DNA of 64,000 nt from Halarcobacter sp. (GCA_030145305.1 JAQYVX010000008.1:1-64000), one strand, 5' to 3'; shown: positions 51,573-60,701, counted from the stretch's first letter. Notes: generated by a model not told the origin, from the sequence alone. Translations and numbers: made by a program.

Positions 51573-51592
51573 AACTTAACAAAAACTTAACA
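51573..51592 (+). promoter_or_regulatory. Tandem direct repeat, candidate response-regulator site
   Basis: AACTTAACA at 51573-51581 is repeated exactly at 51584-51592, an 11-bp period on one face of the helix, as OmpR/PhoB regulators prefer. It is 56 bp upstream of the receptor ATG. Confidence 0.5.
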
Positions 51593-51647
51593 CTTAATTA
51601 ATTATTAATTAACAAAATTAATCTAAAATTTTAAAAAATTAAGGATT

Positions 51648-53750
51648 ATGATGAAAATTAGATTTTCTATAGTTGCCTCAATGATGGTTTGTTCCATATT
51701 AGGGGCAAATGAATTGATTGAATTAGATAAAATGTCAGTAACAGCTACTAAAATTGAAACAGCTACAAAAGAAGTTACCCAAAGTATTGCTGTTGTCGAT
51801 GAAAATACAATAGATGACAAAAATATATTAAATATTCAACAAGCTATAGAAAACATCCCAGGTGTTATTGCAGAGTCTTCCTCCAATTCCCCTAGTCCAA
51901 GATTAATAATAAGAGGAGCGGGATTAAAAGCTAGATATGGCGTTAGAGAAATCATGATAATAAAAGATGGTGTTCCAATGACTGATCCTGATTCTTTTAC
52001 TCGATTTGATTATATTGATATGCAAGATGTTTCTAGTATTGAAGTACAAAAAGGGCCAGGGTCTATAAATGCTGTAAATGCAACAGGTGGAGTAATTCAG
52101 TTGATTACAAAATCGGTTTTTGATGATAAAAACAATAGAATAAAAATAGGTCTAGGAGATGATAATCAAAAGAATATTAATCTAAAACTATCAAAAGAAC
52201 TTACTTCTAATGATTATCTTTCTTTCACTTTTAGTAAAAGAAAAATAGATAATTCTTGGAGAGACAACAATGAGTTTGACTCTACCCAAGGAAGTTTGAA
52301 ATATGGGCATATATTTAATGATGATTCAATTTTGGAATCTGAATTATCTTATACTGTATCAAATATTAAGCTTCCAACTAGCATGACAGCAGAAGAATTT
52401 AAAATTTTTAAAAATAGCGGGGAACAACATAATACAGAATATCAATGGCAAAATAGTGCTAGGAATTCAAAAATCTTATCATTTAATACAAAATATGAAA
52501 AAGAGTTTGATTATTTTACTTTTAAACCAAGATTGTATTTTAACACTTGGGAACATTTCCATCCTGTAACAGGATTGATAAATGATAGTGATGATAATAG
52601 TGTTTATGGTACAGATTTAGAAATAAATAATATTCATAAACTATTTTCAAATGACGCAAGTTTAGTTGCTGGATTAACTTGGAAAAAAGATGTAACAAAT
52701 GATGCAAAAAAATATAAGTATAAAGATATAAGAACTAAGCCTTCAACATCTTGGCCTTTTGGGAATGTAATAGATAAAACTTTATCAGATAAAAAAGGTG
52801 ATTTAGCAAGCACAGAAGATACGAATACAACTTTATATGGTGTTTATGTAATGGAATCATTTAAACTTTCAAATGATTTATCAATTGATTTAAGTGCTAG
52901 ACTTGATAAATTGGATTTTGATATTAGTGGAAATGAAATTAGCAAATATGATTACTCTTCAAAAAATTATGCAACAGGCTCAGGTTTATATAATATTGAT
53001 AAATCATTTACACTTTTTTCTACAAAATTGGGTACAAGTTATGCTTTAACAGATAGTTCAAATATATATTTTTCTATGGCAAAAGCCAATCAAGCTCCAA
53101 CAACAAGTGAATTAGAGGATAATGAAAGCTTAAATAAAACAAATAGTATAAATTATGAGATTGGATTAAAAACGAGAATGCAAAATCTTTCTTATGATTT
53201 GGCTATTTATCAAAATAATGTTGAAGATGAAATTATTCAGATAAAAGATTCAAATGGAAATTCTATTTATAAAAATGCTGGAGAAACTGAAAAAAGAGGT
53301 TTAGAGTTTAATATAGCATATTATATTAATAATAATTTTCAAGTTGGTGGAGCTTACGCTTATAGTGATTATAAATTTGTAAAATTTAATGAATCTGTAA
53401 GAGGGCGTTTAGAATCTAGAAATGGAAATTATTTACCCTATATTCCAAAAAATCAATACTCTTTATACTTAGCTATGAATTTGGATAATGGATTTAAATC
53501 AAGAATTACAACAAAATCTTATGGAAATTATTTTATGGATAATGCAAATACTCAAAAATATGAAGGCTATAACTTTGTTACAGATTTAATGTTAGGTTAT
53601 GAAAAGAAAAATCACAATATTCAGTTAAATATTAATAATTTATTTGATAAGTACTATGCAATGGATGCTTCAAAAGATGTTTATGGAAATGAGTCTTACA
53701 AAGCAGCAGCTCCTAGAAGCTTTATGCTAACTTATTCATACAAATTCTAA
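51648..53750 (+). CDS. TonB-dependent outer-membrane receptor (metal/siderophore type)
   Basis: 700 aa. Signal peptide (FSIVASMMVCSILGAN), TonB box-like region (LDKMSVTATK), plug domain (QQAIENIPGVIAE, IRGAGLKARYGVREIMIIKDG, VQKGPGSINAVNATGGVIQLIT), then a ~500-residue beta barrel ending in SYKF with a C-terminal aromatic. Followed 11 bp later by a membrane Fe-S protein and then ExbB-ExbD-TonB, forming one uptake module. The substrate (ferric chelate, copper or other) cannot be read from the sequence. Confidence 0.9.
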   Translation: MMKIRFSIVASMMVCSILGANELIELDKMSVTATKIETATKEVTQSIAVVDENTIDDKNILNIQQAIENIPGVIAESSSNSPSPRLIIRGAGLKARYGVREIMIIKDGVPMTDPDSFTRFDYIDMQDVSSIEVQKGPGSINAVNATGGVIQLITKSVFDDKNNRIKIGLGDDNQKNINLKLSKELTSNDYLSFTFSKRKIDNSWRDNNEFDSTQGSLKYGHIFNDDSILESELSYTVSNIKLPTSMTAEEFKIFKNSGEQHNTEYQWQNSARNSKILSFNTKYEKEFDYFTFKPRLYFNTWEHFHPVTGLINDSDDNSVYGTDLEINNIHKLFSNDASLVAGLTWKKDVTNDAKKYKYKDIRTKPSTSWPFGNVIDKTLSDKKGDLASTEDTNTTLYGVYVMESFKLSNDLSIDLSARLDKLDFDISGNEISKYDYSSKNYATGSGLYNIDKSFTLFSTKLGTSYALTDSSNIYFSMAKANQAPTTSELEDNESLNKTNSINYEIGLKTRMQNLSYDLAIYQNNVEDEIIQIKDSNGNSIYKNAGETEKRGLEFNIAYYINNNFQVGGAYAYSDYKFVKFNESVRGRLESRNGNYLPYIPKNQYSLYLAMNLDNGFKSRITTKSYGNYFMDNANTQKYEGYNFVTDLMLGYEKKNHNIQLNINNLFDKYYAMDASKDVYGNESYKAAAPRSFMLTYSYKF

Positions 53751-53761
53751 AGGATAATATA

Positions 53762-55180
53762 ATGGTAGATTTTATTAAAAGAGATAAAAATGATATTTAT
53801 GGCATGCCAATATTAGGATTTATATTTAAAAATGAAAAGTTTTTATTAGTATTAAAAATAGCAATACTTGCACTATTTTTATATGCAACAATTTTTGGTT
53901 TTTTTAATTCTTCAAATGACAATATCTTTACAACAGGCTTATTTTGGGGATTGTTTTGGCCTTTTTTTATGGTCTTAAGTTTATCAACTTTTGGTAGAAT
54001 TTTTTGTGGAATTTGTCCTCATGGTTTTATTGGAAAATATATTACTAAATTTGGATTAAAAAAGAAAATACCTAAATTTTTAGCTAATCCTTTTATTGGA
54101 TTATTATTAGTTTTTCTTGCTTGGTGGTTTATTTATTATATGTTCCCAGGAATTTATAAAACACCAATAGCTACAGCACTTGTTTTTACAGTTTTAACTT
54201 TTGTAGCAATTGTATTTTATTTTGTATATGATGAAATGTCTTATTGTAAATCTATTTGTCCAATTAGTGCCCTTACTAGAGCTTATTCTAAAGTTAGTTT
54301 TACTTATTTAGGAACATATAAAGAAGAATGCAAAGATTGTAAGACTTTTGATTGTGCTAATGCTTGTTCATATAATTTAAAGCCATTTACTTTTGATAAA
54401 AAAAACTCAATGGATGATTGTACTTTATGTATGGATTGTGGTCAAGCTTGTGAAGCCGTTAGTTTTAAGATTAAAAAACCCTCTTTTTCTTTATTTAATA
54501 AATTTAAAGTTCAAAAATCCGAAGTGTGGGCATTTATATTAATCACAGCTGCTATTTCTATTACTATGGGCTTTCATCACGCTTTAGGACGAAGTGCTAT
54601 TGTAGAAGAGTTTATTTGGACGAAAACAGCTAGGTATTTTGAAAGTTTTATAAATTTTGGCCCTGTTGATACTGTTGGGCTTTTTGCTTTTCTTTATTCA
54701 GTTGTTATTGTAATATCTTTATCAGTTTTTGGAATGTTTATTGCTTCAAAAATAATGAATGTGACATATGAAAAAACCATGTATACCTTAGCTTATGCTT
54801 TTGCTCCTTTATTTATAATTGGTGGTTTATCTCATATGGGAGAATTTTTCTTTTATCATTATGCCTCTGATACTATAAATGCCTTTATTCAAGCTTTTGG
54901 CTTAAATTATGAATATATAAAACCTCTTGCAACAAGACGAGATACTTGGGTACATATTTTTAAAGCTTTTAATCATATTGCATATGTTTGGGCATTTATT
55001 ATTATGATTGGAAGATTAAGATTGATTAATAGCTCTATTCTAAGAAAAACAATCGCTTTTCCTTTTGCTTCTGCTTTAATCATATTTTATATGGGATTAA
55101 ACTTTTATACAGGATATGTATTTAAAACATACGGAGCTATGAAAAAAGCACCTCATTCTCATGAAATAAAAAAAGGATAA
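53762..55180 (+). CDS. Membrane polyferredoxin-like 4Fe-4S protein (CcoG/NapH/RdxA-related)
   Basis: 472 aa with about ten membrane segments. Cysteine motifs: CGICPHG (TM-proximal), CKSICPIS, and two ferredoxin sets CKDCKTFDCANAC and CTLCMDCGQAC. The C-terminal half adds histidine-bearing helices (GFHHALGRS, SHMGEFFFYHY, HIAYVWAF) that could bind heme or metal. Location in a TonB-receptor operon suggests a redox step, for example reductive release of a chelated metal at the inner membrane; that is inference. Confidence 0.8.
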   Translation: MVDFIKRDKNDIYGMPILGFIFKNEKFLLVLKIAILALFLYATIFGFFNSSNDNIFTTGLFWGLFWPFFMVLSLSTFGRIFCGICPHGFIGKYITKFGLKKKIPKFLANPFIGLLLVFLAWWFIYYMFPGIYKTPIATALVFTVLTFVAIVFYFVYDEMSYCKSICPISALTRAYSKVSFTYLGTYKEECKDCKTFDCANACSYNLKPFTFDKKNSMDDCTLCMDCGQACEAVSFKIKKPSFSLFNKFKVQKSEVWAFILITAAISITMGFHHALGRSAIVEEFIWTKTARYFESFINFGPVDTVGLFAFLYSVVIVISLSVFGMFIASKIMNVTYEKTMYTLAYAFAPLFIIGGLSHMGEFFFYHYASDTINAFIQAFGLNYEYIKPLATRRDTWVHIFKAFNHIAYVWAFIIMIGRLRLINSSILRKTIAFPFASALIIFYMGLNFYTGYVFKTYGAMKKAPHSHEIKKG

Positions 55181-55184
55181 TATT

Positions 55185-55610
55185 TTGAATACTGAATTAA
55201 TAAAAAATATCGTTGATTATGGAATTATTTCTCTTTTAGTTCTTATGAGCTTTATTGCTGTAATGCTTTTTTTTGAGAGACTATTTTTTTATAGAAAATT
55301 AGATGTTAATAAATACAAGAATAAAAAACAACTAGATATCGCATTAACAAAAAATTTGACATTTATTGGTACCATTGCTTCAAATTCTCCATACATAGGA
55401 CTTCTAGGAACTGTATTAGCAATTATGCTTACTTTTATGACTATGAGCCAAGGTGATATTGTTGCAAGTAAGATTATGAGTTCTTTAGCCCTTGCTTTAA
55501 AAGCAACTGCTGTTGGTCTTGTTGTTGCTATTATATCAATGGTTTTTTATAATATCTTAGTTCGATATACAGAAGTTTTGGAAAGTAAATATGAAAATCA
55601 AGAAATTTGA
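55185..55610 (+). CDS. exbB: ExbB-like proton channel subunit
   Basis: 141 aa, TTG start with AAGGA upstream. MotA/TolQ/ExbB family: three membrane segments, with the IASNSPYIGLLGTVLAIMLTF and ALALKATAVGLVVAIISMVFYN helices that line the channel. Energises the adjacent TonB. Its end overlaps exbD by 20 bp. Confidence 0.92.
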   Translation: MNTELIKNIVDYGIISLLVLMSFIAVMLFFERLFFYRKLDVNKYKNKKQLDIALTKNLTFIGTIASNSPYIGLLGTVLAIMLTFMTMSQGDIVASKIMSSLALALKATAVGLVVAIISMVFYNILVRYTEVLESKYENQEI

Positions 55611-55968
55611 TTCCATAAATATAATTCCATTTATTGATGTTTTATTAGTATTATTAGCAATAGTTTTAATGACATCAACTTTTATAGCAAAAGGAGTTAT
55701 TCCTATATCTTTACCTGAAGCTAGAAGTGCAGAAGATATGAAAGCAAAAAAAGAAGTTTCTATTTTTATAAAAAAAGATGGGACTATTTATTTAAATAAA
55801 ACTTTTGTTTTAAAAGAGGAATTGAAATCTAAGTTAGAGTTGCTTGATAAGGAAAATCCAATTTTAATAAATAGTGATAAAGAGGCAAAGTTTGACACTT
55901 TTGTTACTATTTTTGATTTATTAAAAGAAAATGGATTTAAAAATATTTCTATAGTTACTTTAAAATAA
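55591..55968 (+). CDS. exbD: ExbD-like subunit
   Basis: 125 aa. One N-terminal transmembrane helix with the proton-path aspartate in NIIPFIDVLLVLLAIVLMTS, then a periplasmic domain ending KNISIVTLK. Overlaps exbB by 20 bp and shares one base with tonB (TAATG). Confidence 0.92.
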   Translation: MKIKKFDSINIIPFIDVLLVLLAIVLMTSTFIAKGVIPISLPEARSAEDMKAKKEVSIFIKKDGTIYLNKTFVLKEELKSKLELLDKENPILINSDKEAKFDTFVTIFDLLKENGFKNISIVTLK

Positions 55969-56696
55969 TGAGATATTTTAAAGCTTTTTTTCTGACGATT
56001 TTTATATACATAACAATAGCAGCATCTTTGTTATTAGTGATACCTTTTAATAAAATTGAGATAGAAAAAAAACAAAAGCAGAAAAAAATATCTTTAAATT
56101 ATGTACAAGTTTTAAAATCAAAACCTATTGAAAAAGAAAAAGTTTTAGAACTAGTAGAAGTAAAAAAAAAGATTATAGAAAAAGTAAAGGCTATTAAAAA
56201 AACTCCTAAAAAAGTTATAAAAAAGAAGGCAGAAGTAAAAAAGAAAAAGGTTTTAAAAAAGAAAATAGTTAAAAAAAAGAAAATAGTTAAAAAATCTAAA
56301 AAACCAAAAACCAAAAAACAAACTATTCCTAAAAAAACCAAAAAGAAGATTTCAAAAAAAACTATTGAAGAAAAAAAAGATTTACCTAAAGTACAGCCAC
56401 AAAATATTGTTAATTATAAAGTTGACTTTTTAGCAAAAAATCTTGCTTTAATTAAAAAACATATACAAAGAAATGTAAAATATTCAAGACGTGCTAGAAA
56501 AATGAATATTCAAGGTGAAGTAATAGTAGAATTTTGTTTATTAAAAAATGGTAAAATAAAAGACATTAAAACTTTAAGTGGCCATAGATTATTAAGAAAA
56601 TCAACAATAGAAGCTATAGAAAAAGCAGCTTTATCTTTTCCCAAAGTAAGTAAAAATATAACAATAAAATTACCTATTAACTACAAACTTATTTAA
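55968..56696 (+). CDS. tonB: TonB energy-transducing protein
   Basis: 242 aa. N-terminal membrane anchor (FLTIFIYITIAASLLLVIPF), a lysine-rich periplasmic spacer (KKKVLKKKIVKKKK..., low proline compared with E. coli TonB), and a C-terminal TonB domain (NVKYSRRARKMNIQGEVIVEFCLLKNGKIKDIKTLSGH...STIEAIEKA). Last gene of the receptor module. Confidence 0.9.
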   Translation: MRYFKAFFLTIFIYITIAASLLLVIPFNKIEIEKKQKQKKISLNYVQVLKSKPIEKEKVLELVEVKKKIIEKVKAIKKTPKKVIKKKAEVKKKKVLKKKIVKKKKIVKKSKKPKTKKQTIPKKTKKKISKKTIEEKKDLPKVQPQNIVNYKVDFLAKNLALIKKHIQRNVKYSRRARKMNIQGEVIVEFCLLKNGKIKDIKTLSGHRLLRKSTIEAIEKAALSFPKVSKNITIKLPINYKLI

Positions 56697-56703
56697 AGTA
56701 TGA

Positions 56704-56880
56704 CTAGGATTTGTTTTCTTCTTTTTTTAAAGTAACAATCCAATTTTCATACTTTGGATCATGATTGATTTCATCAATTTGTTTTTGAGTTAAGTGTGGA
56801 TAACTCATTGTTTTACCATTCCAGACAATGCAAGGAAAGCTTTTTTCTTTTTTGAAAATTGATTTAAGTTTTTCAAACAT
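56704..56880 (-). CDS. Small 58-aa protein downstream of gph
   Basis: ATG at 56880, TAG at 56704-56706. 58 aa: amphipathic basic N-terminus (MFEKLKSIFKKEKSFP), then a compact middle with CIVWNGKT and HLTQKQIDEINHDPKYENWIVTLKKEE. It begins 23 bp after the phosphoglycolate-phosphatase-like gene on the same strand. No family recognised; coding character and position support it as real. Confidence 0.55.
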   Translation of the reverse strand: MFEKLKSIFKKEKSFPCIVWNGKTMSYPHLTQKQIDEINHDPKYENWIVTLKKEENKS

Positions 56881-56903
56881 TTTAAATACTCTTATCTCTC
56901 ATG

Positions 56904-57527
56904 TTATTTAAATTTTGCTTGTATTCTTTGTTCTAGTTCTGCAATAGTTTCAATAGCATCTTCACTATGGTCAGAAAATCCCCAATTTACTAAAACTGAA
57001 TCAATTCCTGCATTTTTTGCAGCCATAATATCTTTATGAGAATCGCCTATTAATTGAGCATTTTCTTTTTTTATTTTATGGGTTTCTAAAATTTTATAAA
57101 CCATATCTGGGTGAGGCTTTGATCTTGCTACTGAGTCATATCCTAAAATTGTTTTAAAATGTTGTCCGATTCCCACATGATTTAACATTCTTTTTGCAAA
57201 AACAGAGTTTGCATTTGTTGCAACTGCTAAAGTAAAGTCTGATTTTAAATCATCAATTAGTTTTTGAATACCATCATATAATTCTAAATCTTTTAGACAA
57301 GTATCATGATAATAATCTTCAAAAAGTGTTTTTTGTTCTTCTGTAAACTCTTTAGTTCCATAAAAAAATTCTGAAGGATTTATTTTTGGGTCATTTATTT
57401 TTTCAAGTGCAAAAGTTTTTTCTAAGGGCTCAAACCCAAGGTTAGCTCTCACAAAATTAATTGTATTTGTTATTGAGGTTCCACTATCAATTAAAGTCCC
57501 ATCCATATCAAACATTAATAATCTCAT
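56904..57527 (-). CDS. gph: HAD-superfamily phosphatase, phosphoglycolate phosphatase-like
   Basis: 207 aa. HAD motif I MFDMDGTLIDSG with the nucleophile Asp at residue 7, motif II VATNANS, a lysine in SKPHPDMV, and motif IV IGDSHKDIMAAKNAG. C1 cap helical domain between. Consistent with Gph-type phosphatases that clear 2-phosphoglycolate; other HAD substrates are possible. It forms a small unit with the 58-aa gene. Confidence 0.85.
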   Translation of the reverse strand: MRLLMFDMDGTLIDSGTSITNTINFVRANLGFEPLEKTFALEKINDPKINPSEFFYGTKEFTEEQKTLFEDYYHDTCLKDLELYDGIQKLIDDLKSDFTLAVATNANSVFAKRMLNHVGIGQHFKTILGYDSVARSKPHPDMVYKILETHKIKKENAQLIGDSHKDIMAAKNAGIDSVLVNWGFSDHSEDAIETIAELEQRIQAKFK

Positions 57528-57742
57528 TATTATCCTTATTAATAATTTTTTGAAATTATATGCATATCTTTGATAAAGTCAGGTTAAACGTTTAATTAAT
57601 GTTCTATAAATATTAAAATAAAAGTAATTAACACATATTTAACAATTGTTTACTAACATTACAACAGAAAAAGAAGATTAACTATTTCCTCCTACTACTT
57701 ATAGTTTAGTTTTCTCCTATTAACATAATTGAATATTTTTTT

Positions 57743-57775
57743 AAAAAAGCTTCACTTTTTAAGTGGAGCTTTTTT
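57743..57775. terminator. Strong bidirectional terminator with no evident parent gene
   Basis: Fifteen-pair stem (AAAAAAGCTTCACTT at 57743-57757, pairing with 57761-57775, one G-T) and a TTT loop, with a T-run on both strands. The gene to the left (gph) runs the other way and begins at 57527, and the next + strand gene starts at 57827. The terminator may therefore end an unannotated small RNA from 57540-57740. Confidence 0.7.
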
Positions 57776-57789
57776 TATGCCTTTTTTAG

Positions 57790-57820
57790 TATAATGCAAA
57801 AAATCTTATAAAGGAGAATT
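57790..57820 (+). promoter_or_regulatory. Promoter -10 and ribosome-binding site of the btu operon leader
   Basis: TATAAT at 57790-57795 followed by AAAGGAG at 57810-57815, 12 bp before the ATG at 57827. Campylobacterota sigma-70 promoters rely mainly on an extended -10, which this matches. No B12-box-like sequence was found. Confidence 0.55.
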
Positions 57821-57826
57821 CTAATA

Positions 57827-58012
57827 ATGATGAAAAATAAGAAAAACTATTTCTCATTTTTTGGTATTTTAATTGCTACAGTAAATATAAAAATACATTC
57901 GCAGTTTAGTATTATTACTGCAATTATAAATAAAAATATGCCAAAAATCGCAAAACTGTTACATGCAAAACAGTTAAAACCAATCAAACAATATTCAACA
58001 AATAATATATAA
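57827..58012 (+). CDS. Small 61-aa leader protein before btuB
   Basis: ATG 57827 with a good ribosome-binding site and a TATAAT promoter. Basic, hydrophobic N-terminus (KKNYFSFFGILIATVNIKI) that could span or touch the membrane. Its 3' half encodes two hairpins: GCAGT/ACTGC at 57901-57921, and AACTGTT (57954-57960) with AACAGTT (57969-57975), the latter 61 bp before btuB. It could be a true small protein or a regulatory leader peptide. Confidence 0.45.
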   Translation: MMKNKKNYFSFFGILIATVNIKIHSQFSIITAIINKNMPKIAKLLHAKQLKPIKQYSTNNI

Positions 58013-58035
58013 ATAAAATAGGGAATAAAAAACAC

Positions 58036-59874
58036 ATGGAAAATAAAAAATTAACTACAAGCATCGTTGCAAGCTTACTAATAGCAACAAATCTTTTTTC
58101 GCAAGAACTTTCAACAATAACCGTTACAAGTGCTACAAAATCAGAACAATCAATTAAAGATGTTACTTCAAATGTTGAAGTTATTACAAAAGAAGAAATA
58201 GAAGAGAGACATTTTAATTCAGTTAATGAAGCATTAAATACAATATCAGGTATCTCACTTAATTCAAATGGTGGATTAGGTTCAACTTCTTCAGTGTATT
58301 TAAGAGGTATGGGAAATTCAAGAATTCTAGTTTTAATCGATGGGATTAGATTTCAAGATCCATCAAATACAAGTGGTGCAAATTTATCTCATTTAATGAT
58401 TAATGATATTGAAAGAATAGAAGTTATTAAAGGGGCACAATCTGGTATTTGGGGTGCAGATGCAGCAGCTGGGGTTATAAATATAATCACAACAAAAGCA
58501 AATAAAGGAACAAATGCTAGTATAAATTTAGAAGCAGGAAGTTTTAATACAAAAAAATATGGAGCTACTATTAGTCATGGTACAGAAAATTTTGATGTAA
58601 AATTAAGTGCAAGTAAAATTGATACTGATGGATTTACAAGTCAAGTACCAAAAAAACGGAATCCAAAAGATTTTGAAGATGATGGATATGAAAATACAAC
58701 TTTATCTTTAAATACAAATATTTATATTACAGAAAATAGTAAACTAAGTTTTGATGTAAAAGATATAAATGCAAAAGTTGAATATGATGGTGGTGCTTGG
58801 AATGATTCTGGAGAAAATAAAGCAAATAATGATACTTTCAAAAGTGATGTAGATACAACTATATATAGTGCTTCATATTCACAAAAAATCAAAAGTCATA
58901 ATATTAAATTAAAATATGAATTAAGTAAATTCAAAAGACATGAAATAGGAACTACTTCTGGAGTACTTAAATTTTCAGGAGAAACTCAAAATATTGAAAT
59001 AAATGATGAATTTAAATATTTAGAGAATGATTTTTTAATTTTTGGTGCAGGATTAAATAAAGATGATGTTGATTATATAAAAGTTGATGATACAACAAAT
59101 CAAAGAGAGAGTAAAGGCAAGTATTTTTATTTAACAAATTCTAATAAGTTTAATAAAATATTATTGACTGAAAGTTTAAGATATGACAAATATAATAACT
59201 TTGATAATAAATTAACAGGAAAAGTAGGTATTAAATATAATCATAATGATGATTTGTCTTTTACCTCAAACGTAGGTACTGCTTATAATGTTCCAAGTAT
59301 AATAAAAGAGTTTAATCCTTGGGGACAAGCTAATCCTAATTTAGAACCAGAAGAAACAAAGAGTTTTGATTTTGGTTTAAATTATAAAGATATATCTCTA
59401 ACTTTCTTTAGATCAAAAATTGATAATTTAATTGATTGGTCAGGAAGTGGATATAAAAATGTAGAAGGAGAATCTACATTTAAAGGATATGAGCTTGAAT
59501 ATAATAAGGCAATAAGTGAAAATGTTTTAATTGGATTTAATTATACAAGATTAAGTGCAAAAAATAATAAAAAAGAATTTTTAGCAAAAAGACCTGTACA
59601 AACATTAAAAGCTTCACTTGATTATTATGGTTTTGAAAAAATTCATTTTAATGTAAATGCAGAATATGTTGGTTCAAGATTTAGTAAAAATGACAAGGAT
59701 GGTGAACAAACGGGAAAATATACACTTTGGAACTCAGTGGTTAATTATGAGATTAATAAAAATCTAAAAGTATATGTAAAAATTGATAATATTTTTAATA
59801 AATACTACCAAACAATTGATGGTTATGCAACAGCAGAACGAAGTGCTTATGTTGGGTTAAATTACAAATTCTAA
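58036..59874 (+). CDS. btuB: TonB-dependent cobalamin-type receptor
   Basis: 612 aa. Signal peptide (IVASLLIATNLFSQE), TonB-box-like STITVTSATKSEQS, plug (EALNTISGISLNSNG, LRGMGNSRILVLIDGIRFQDPS, VIKGAQSGIWGADAAAGVINIIT) close to BtuB plugs, then a beta barrel ending YVGLNYKF. The assignment to cobamides rests on plug similarity plus the btuF-btuD-btuC genes that follow with overlapping ends. It shares one base with btuF. Confidence 0.88.
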   Translation: MENKKLTTSIVASLLIATNLFSQELSTITVTSATKSEQSIKDVTSNVEVITKEEIEERHFNSVNEALNTISGISLNSNGGLGSTSSVYLRGMGNSRILVLIDGIRFQDPSNTSGANLSHLMINDIERIEVIKGAQSGIWGADAAAGVINIITTKANKGTNASINLEAGSFNTKKYGATISHGTENFDVKLSASKIDTDGFTSQVPKKRNPKDFEDDGYENTTLSLNTNIYITENSKLSFDVKDINAKVEYDGGAWNDSGENKANNDTFKSDVDTTIYSASYSQKIKSHNIKLKYELSKFKRHEIGTTSGVLKFSGETQNIEINDEFKYLENDFLIFGAGLNKDDVDYIKVDDTTNQRESKGKYFYLTNSNKFNKILLTESLRYDKYNNFDNKLTGKVGIKYNHNDDLSFTSNVGTAYNVPSIIKEFNPWGQANPNLEPEETKSFDFGLNYKDISLTFFRSKIDNLIDWSGSGYKNVEGESTFKGYELEYNKAISENVLIGFNYTRLSAKNNKKEFLAKRPVQTLKASLDYYGFEKIHFNVNAEYVGSRFSKNDKDGEQTGKYTLWNSVVNYEINKNLKVYVKIDNIFNKYYQTIDGYATAERSAYVGLNYKF

Positions 59875-60701
59875 TGAAAAAATTAATTTATTTAATACTT
59901 TTTTTTAGTTTAAATTTATTTGGAGAGCAGAGAATTATAACTCTCTCTCCTTCAATAAATGAAATAGTTTTTGCACTTGGAAGTGGAAAAGATATTGTTG
60001 CAAATACAGAGTATTGTAATTTTCCAGAAGAATCAAAAGCTATACTAAAAGTAGGTGGGTATTCAAGTGTTTCTTTGGAAAAAATTCTTATTGCAAAACC
60101 TAGTATTATTTTGGCTCAAGATTATGATGAGAAACTAATATCAAATATAAAAAAATTAAACTTGAATGTAAAAACATTTAAGACAAATAATTTAAAATCT
60201 ATTAAAACAACCATTACTACTATTGGAAAACTTTTAGATAAAGAGAATAAAGCTAAAGAATTAACGCAAGATATTGATAATAGTTTAAAAAGTATAAAAA
60301 ATATTGTCTTAAATAAGAAGATTCTAATAGTAATTAGTCCAAGAAAAGATTTAAATAAAATTATATATGTAGCAGGAAACAATCTTTATTTCAATGATAT
60401 AATTGAAGCTTCAAACAATAAAAATGCCTATGTTTCGTCTTCTTTATCACAGCCAATTGTAAATGTGGAGAAAATTATTAAAATGAATCCAGATATAATA
60501 ATAATGCTAGCTCCATATATAAATCAAAGAAATATAACTCATGATGATTTAAAGAAAAATTGGTTAGATTTGCCTATAACTGCAGCTAAGAAAAAAATGA
60601 TTTATATTATTGATAAAGAATATGCTGGAATTCCTAGCAATAGAGTGGTTAATTTTATAAAAGATTATAAGGATATATTAATAGATGTTAGAAATAAATA
60701 A
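59874..60701 (+). CDS. btuF: Cobalamin-type periplasmic binding protein
   Basis: 275 aa. Signal peptide (LIYLILFFSLNLFGE), then a TroA/BtuF-like fold: RIITLSPSINEIVFALGSGKDIVANTEYC, KVGGYSSVSLEKILIAKPSIILA, a long backbone helix and a C-terminal lobe (KMNPDIIIMLAP). Delivers the ligand to BtuCD. It overlaps the btuD start by 17 bp. Confidence 0.88.
   Translation: MKKLIYLILFFSLNLFGEQRIITLSPSINEIVFALGSGKDIVANTEYCNFPEESKAILKVGGYSSVSLEKILIAKPSIILAQDYDEKLISNIKKLNLNVKTFKTNNLKSIKTTITTIGKLLDKENKAKELTQDIDNSLKSIKNIVLNKKILIVISPRKDLNKIIYVAGNNLYFNDIIEASNNKNAYVSSSLSQPIVNVEKIIKMNPDIIIMLAPYINQRNITHDDLKKNWLDLPITAAKKKMIYIIDKEYAGIPSNRVVNFIKDYKDILIDVRNK

Noticed and set aside
56099-56341. Phenylalanine-rich minus-strand ORF inside tonB
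   Set aside because: It is the antisense shadow of the lysine-rich TonB spacer (AAA/AAG read as TTT/CTT).
57847-58035. 62-codon minus-strand ORF over the btuB leader
   Set aside because: The + strand ORF in the same region has a TATAAT promoter, AAAGGAG and correct spacing; the minus ORF has none of these.
57528-58035. Cobalamin riboswitch before btuB
   Set aside because: No B12-box-like word or conserved core could be found by eye; reported as an open question instead.
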